A stretch of DNA of 64,000 nucleotides from Cognatiyoonia sediminum (GTDB lineage: Bacteria; Pseudomonadota; Alphaproteobacteria; Rhodobacterales; Rhodobacteraceae): NCBI RefSeq assembly GCF_900129845.1, contig NZ_FQXB01000001.1, positions 434,001 through 498,000 on the forward strand, written 5' to 3'. Both the position numbers and the translations under genes were made by a program. Shown piece by piece: positions 63,294 through 64,000 of the stretch (position 1 is its first letter; each line of letters starts with the position of its first letter). The notes beneath the pieces were generated by a model. That model ran no database searches. It was not told the DNA's origin and saw nothing but the letters and a program-made list of their open reading frames with translations.

Positions 63294-63452
63294 AACGATG
63301 TTCCCTACAGTTTGGCCTGATTTGGCTAGTATTGACGCCTGTGACCGATAAAATAATCGCTGCTACTTTAGCGGGTGGCGCAGAATTTCCAAATCACATT
63401 TTGTCGTGCGAGGTAAATGGAACCCTAGATGAGGTAGCTGCGTCACGGGGAA

Positions 63453-63677
63453 TTACCCTTTTTCTATCTCATATTTCTGAACGCCGTCTGCGTCTTCTTG
63501 CGAAATAAGAAGATGTCCAGCCTCTGCGCAGAAATGCGGGATATCGACCACAGCGGCAGGATCATCTGCCAAAACGGTCAAAACATCTCCGCTCTGCAAG
63601 GCCTGCAGTCGTTTGCGGGCCTTTAGCACGGGAAGGGGGCACAAAAGGCCCGTTGCATCTAAGGTTTGGTCGCTCAT
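63453..63677 (-). CDS. tusA: TusA-family sulfurtransferase
   Basis: A 74-residue sulfur carrier, MSDQTLDATGLLCPLPVLKA, with the CPxP motif and acceptor Cys13. The rest (LTVLADDPAAVVDIPHFCAE) fits the TusA/SirA fold. The ATG at 63677 is preferred over one 13 codons upstream. It is divergent from ccdA. It may pass sulfur for tRNA thiolation or for other sulfur uses; no partner gene is close by. Confidence 0.92.
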   Translation of the reverse strand: MSDQTLDATGLLCPLPVLKARKRLQALQSGDVLTVLADDPAAVVDIPHFCAEAGHLLISQEDADGVQKYEIEKG

Positions 63678-63784
63678 AGGGCGCGACCTAAGCGTCATGT
63701 TACAGTTTGTAAACACAAGCGTGACATCAGATTGGGTGACGCGGGCGAAAGGTTAGATTATCTGACGTTCAAGGAGTATTCATC

Positions 63785-64000
63785 TTGGACGCAGTGACAC
63801 TACTCGACGCGACTTTATTGCCTGCTATCGCTATCGCGGTGTTTGCGGGGCTTTTGTCGTTCCTGAGCCCCTGCGTTCTTCCGATTGTACCGCCGTATCT
63901 TGCTTATATGGGCGGCGTTTCGGTCGGCGATATGGATGAAGAACGCGCCGCGCGGAAACGGGTGTTTACCGCGGCCTTATTCTTCGTTCTGGGTCTATCC
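63785..64000 (+). CDS. ccdA: cytochrome c biogenesis protein CcdA, N-terminal part
   Basis: Inner-membrane protein that carries electrons from thioredoxin to periplasmic c-type cytochrome maturation and disulfide reduction. The first 72 residues lie in the window. A TTG at 63785, with AAGGAG 8 bases before, is the likely start (MDAVTLLDATLLPAIAIAVF); a GTG at 63794 is an alternative. The first helix is followed by GLLSFLSPCVLPIVPPYLAY with the redox Cys, typical of DsbD/CcdA proteins. The gene continues past the right edge. Confidence 0.9.
   Translation, partial: MDAVTLLDATLLPAIAIAVFAGLLSFLSPCVLPIVPPYLAYMGGVSVGDMDEERAARKRVFTAALFFVLGLS

Noticed and set aside
1-64000. CRISPR array, insertion sequences or prophage structural genes
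   Set aside because: No regularly spaced repeats, no transposase or integrase frames and no capsid, portal or tail genes were seen; only the endolysin/holin cassette is phage-like.

Overview
The window is one contiguous piece of an alphaproteobacterial chromosome. Gene content and protein style point to the Rhodobacteraceae/Roseobacter group: Entner-Doudoroff genes, two type I GAPDH genes, a long tandem-domain dCTP deaminase, an alphaproteobacterial RNase E ending in GWW, a DUF1476 protein, three-subunit FGAM synthase (PurL/PurS/PurQ), fused indolepyruvate oxidoreductase, a VPLPA-CTERM protein, and a gene-transfer-agent (GTA) type endolysin/holin pair. No species is claimed. There is no CRISPR array, no IS element and no rRNA; one tRNA (Pro-GGG) is present.

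Layout. 1-2.0 kb: eda (partial) and edd. 2.1-3.9 kb: an RlmI-like rRNA methyltransferase overlapping a PIN-domain gene. 4.1-9.7 kb: valine/isobutyrate catabolism (mmsB, 3-hydroxyisobutyryl-CoA hydrolase, isobutyryl-CoA dehydrogenase, mmsA) with a divergent LysR gene and a frameshifted VPLPA-CTERM gene between. 10.7-16.7 kb: a CBS protein, coaD, two gap genes flanking a 47-aa membrane protein, and tkt. 16.9-21.3 kb: a coiled-coil protein plus zapA, then the purL-bolA-(84 aa)-grxD unit. 21.6-28.1 kb: LysR, ior, murI, argC. 28.1-32.4 kb: ccmE, the GTA-like lysis cassette, ccmF and ccmH. 32.5-42.3 kb: paaG-like, DUF2087, xth, LysR plus hyuA/hyuB, a fatty-acid-hydroxylase-family gene, then two adjacent genes broken by in-frame stop codons. 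42.3-52.3 kb: erpA, dgt, an antiporter, argS, a SPOR protein, nagZ, scpA, scpB and dCTP deaminase. 52.4-55.8 kb: tRNA-Pro, a homocysteine methyltransferase, DUF1476, purC-purS-purQ. 55.8-58.9 kb: dctB/dctD. 59.4-64 kb: rne, a lipoprotein, an L,D-transpeptidase, TusA, and the start of ccdA.

How the genes fit together. A palindrome close to TGTTAGCGCTAACA sits in front of edd-eda, the first gap gene and the second gap gene. This outlines a local central-carbon regulon that fits a LacI-family regulator of the CceR type. The first GAPDH keeps the Asp that favours NAD; the second has lost it, as in GapB enzymes. The c-type cytochrome maturation operon is interrupted by a phage-like lysis module, which makes sense as the lysis arm of a gene transfer agent. 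DctD has kept its receiver, AAA+ and Fis-type parts but has no GAFTGA loop, so it probably does not activate sigma-54 polymerase in the classical way.

Most of the window is ordinary, dense, well-conserved chromosome. The parts most worth a second look are the lysis cassette inside ccm, the GAPDH/ED operators, the GAFTGA-less DctD, the stop-interrupted genes at 40.7-42.3 kb, the dispersed hairpin repeat at 4.0 and 40.6 kb, and a candidate anti-Shine-Dalgarno sRNA near 21.4 kb.
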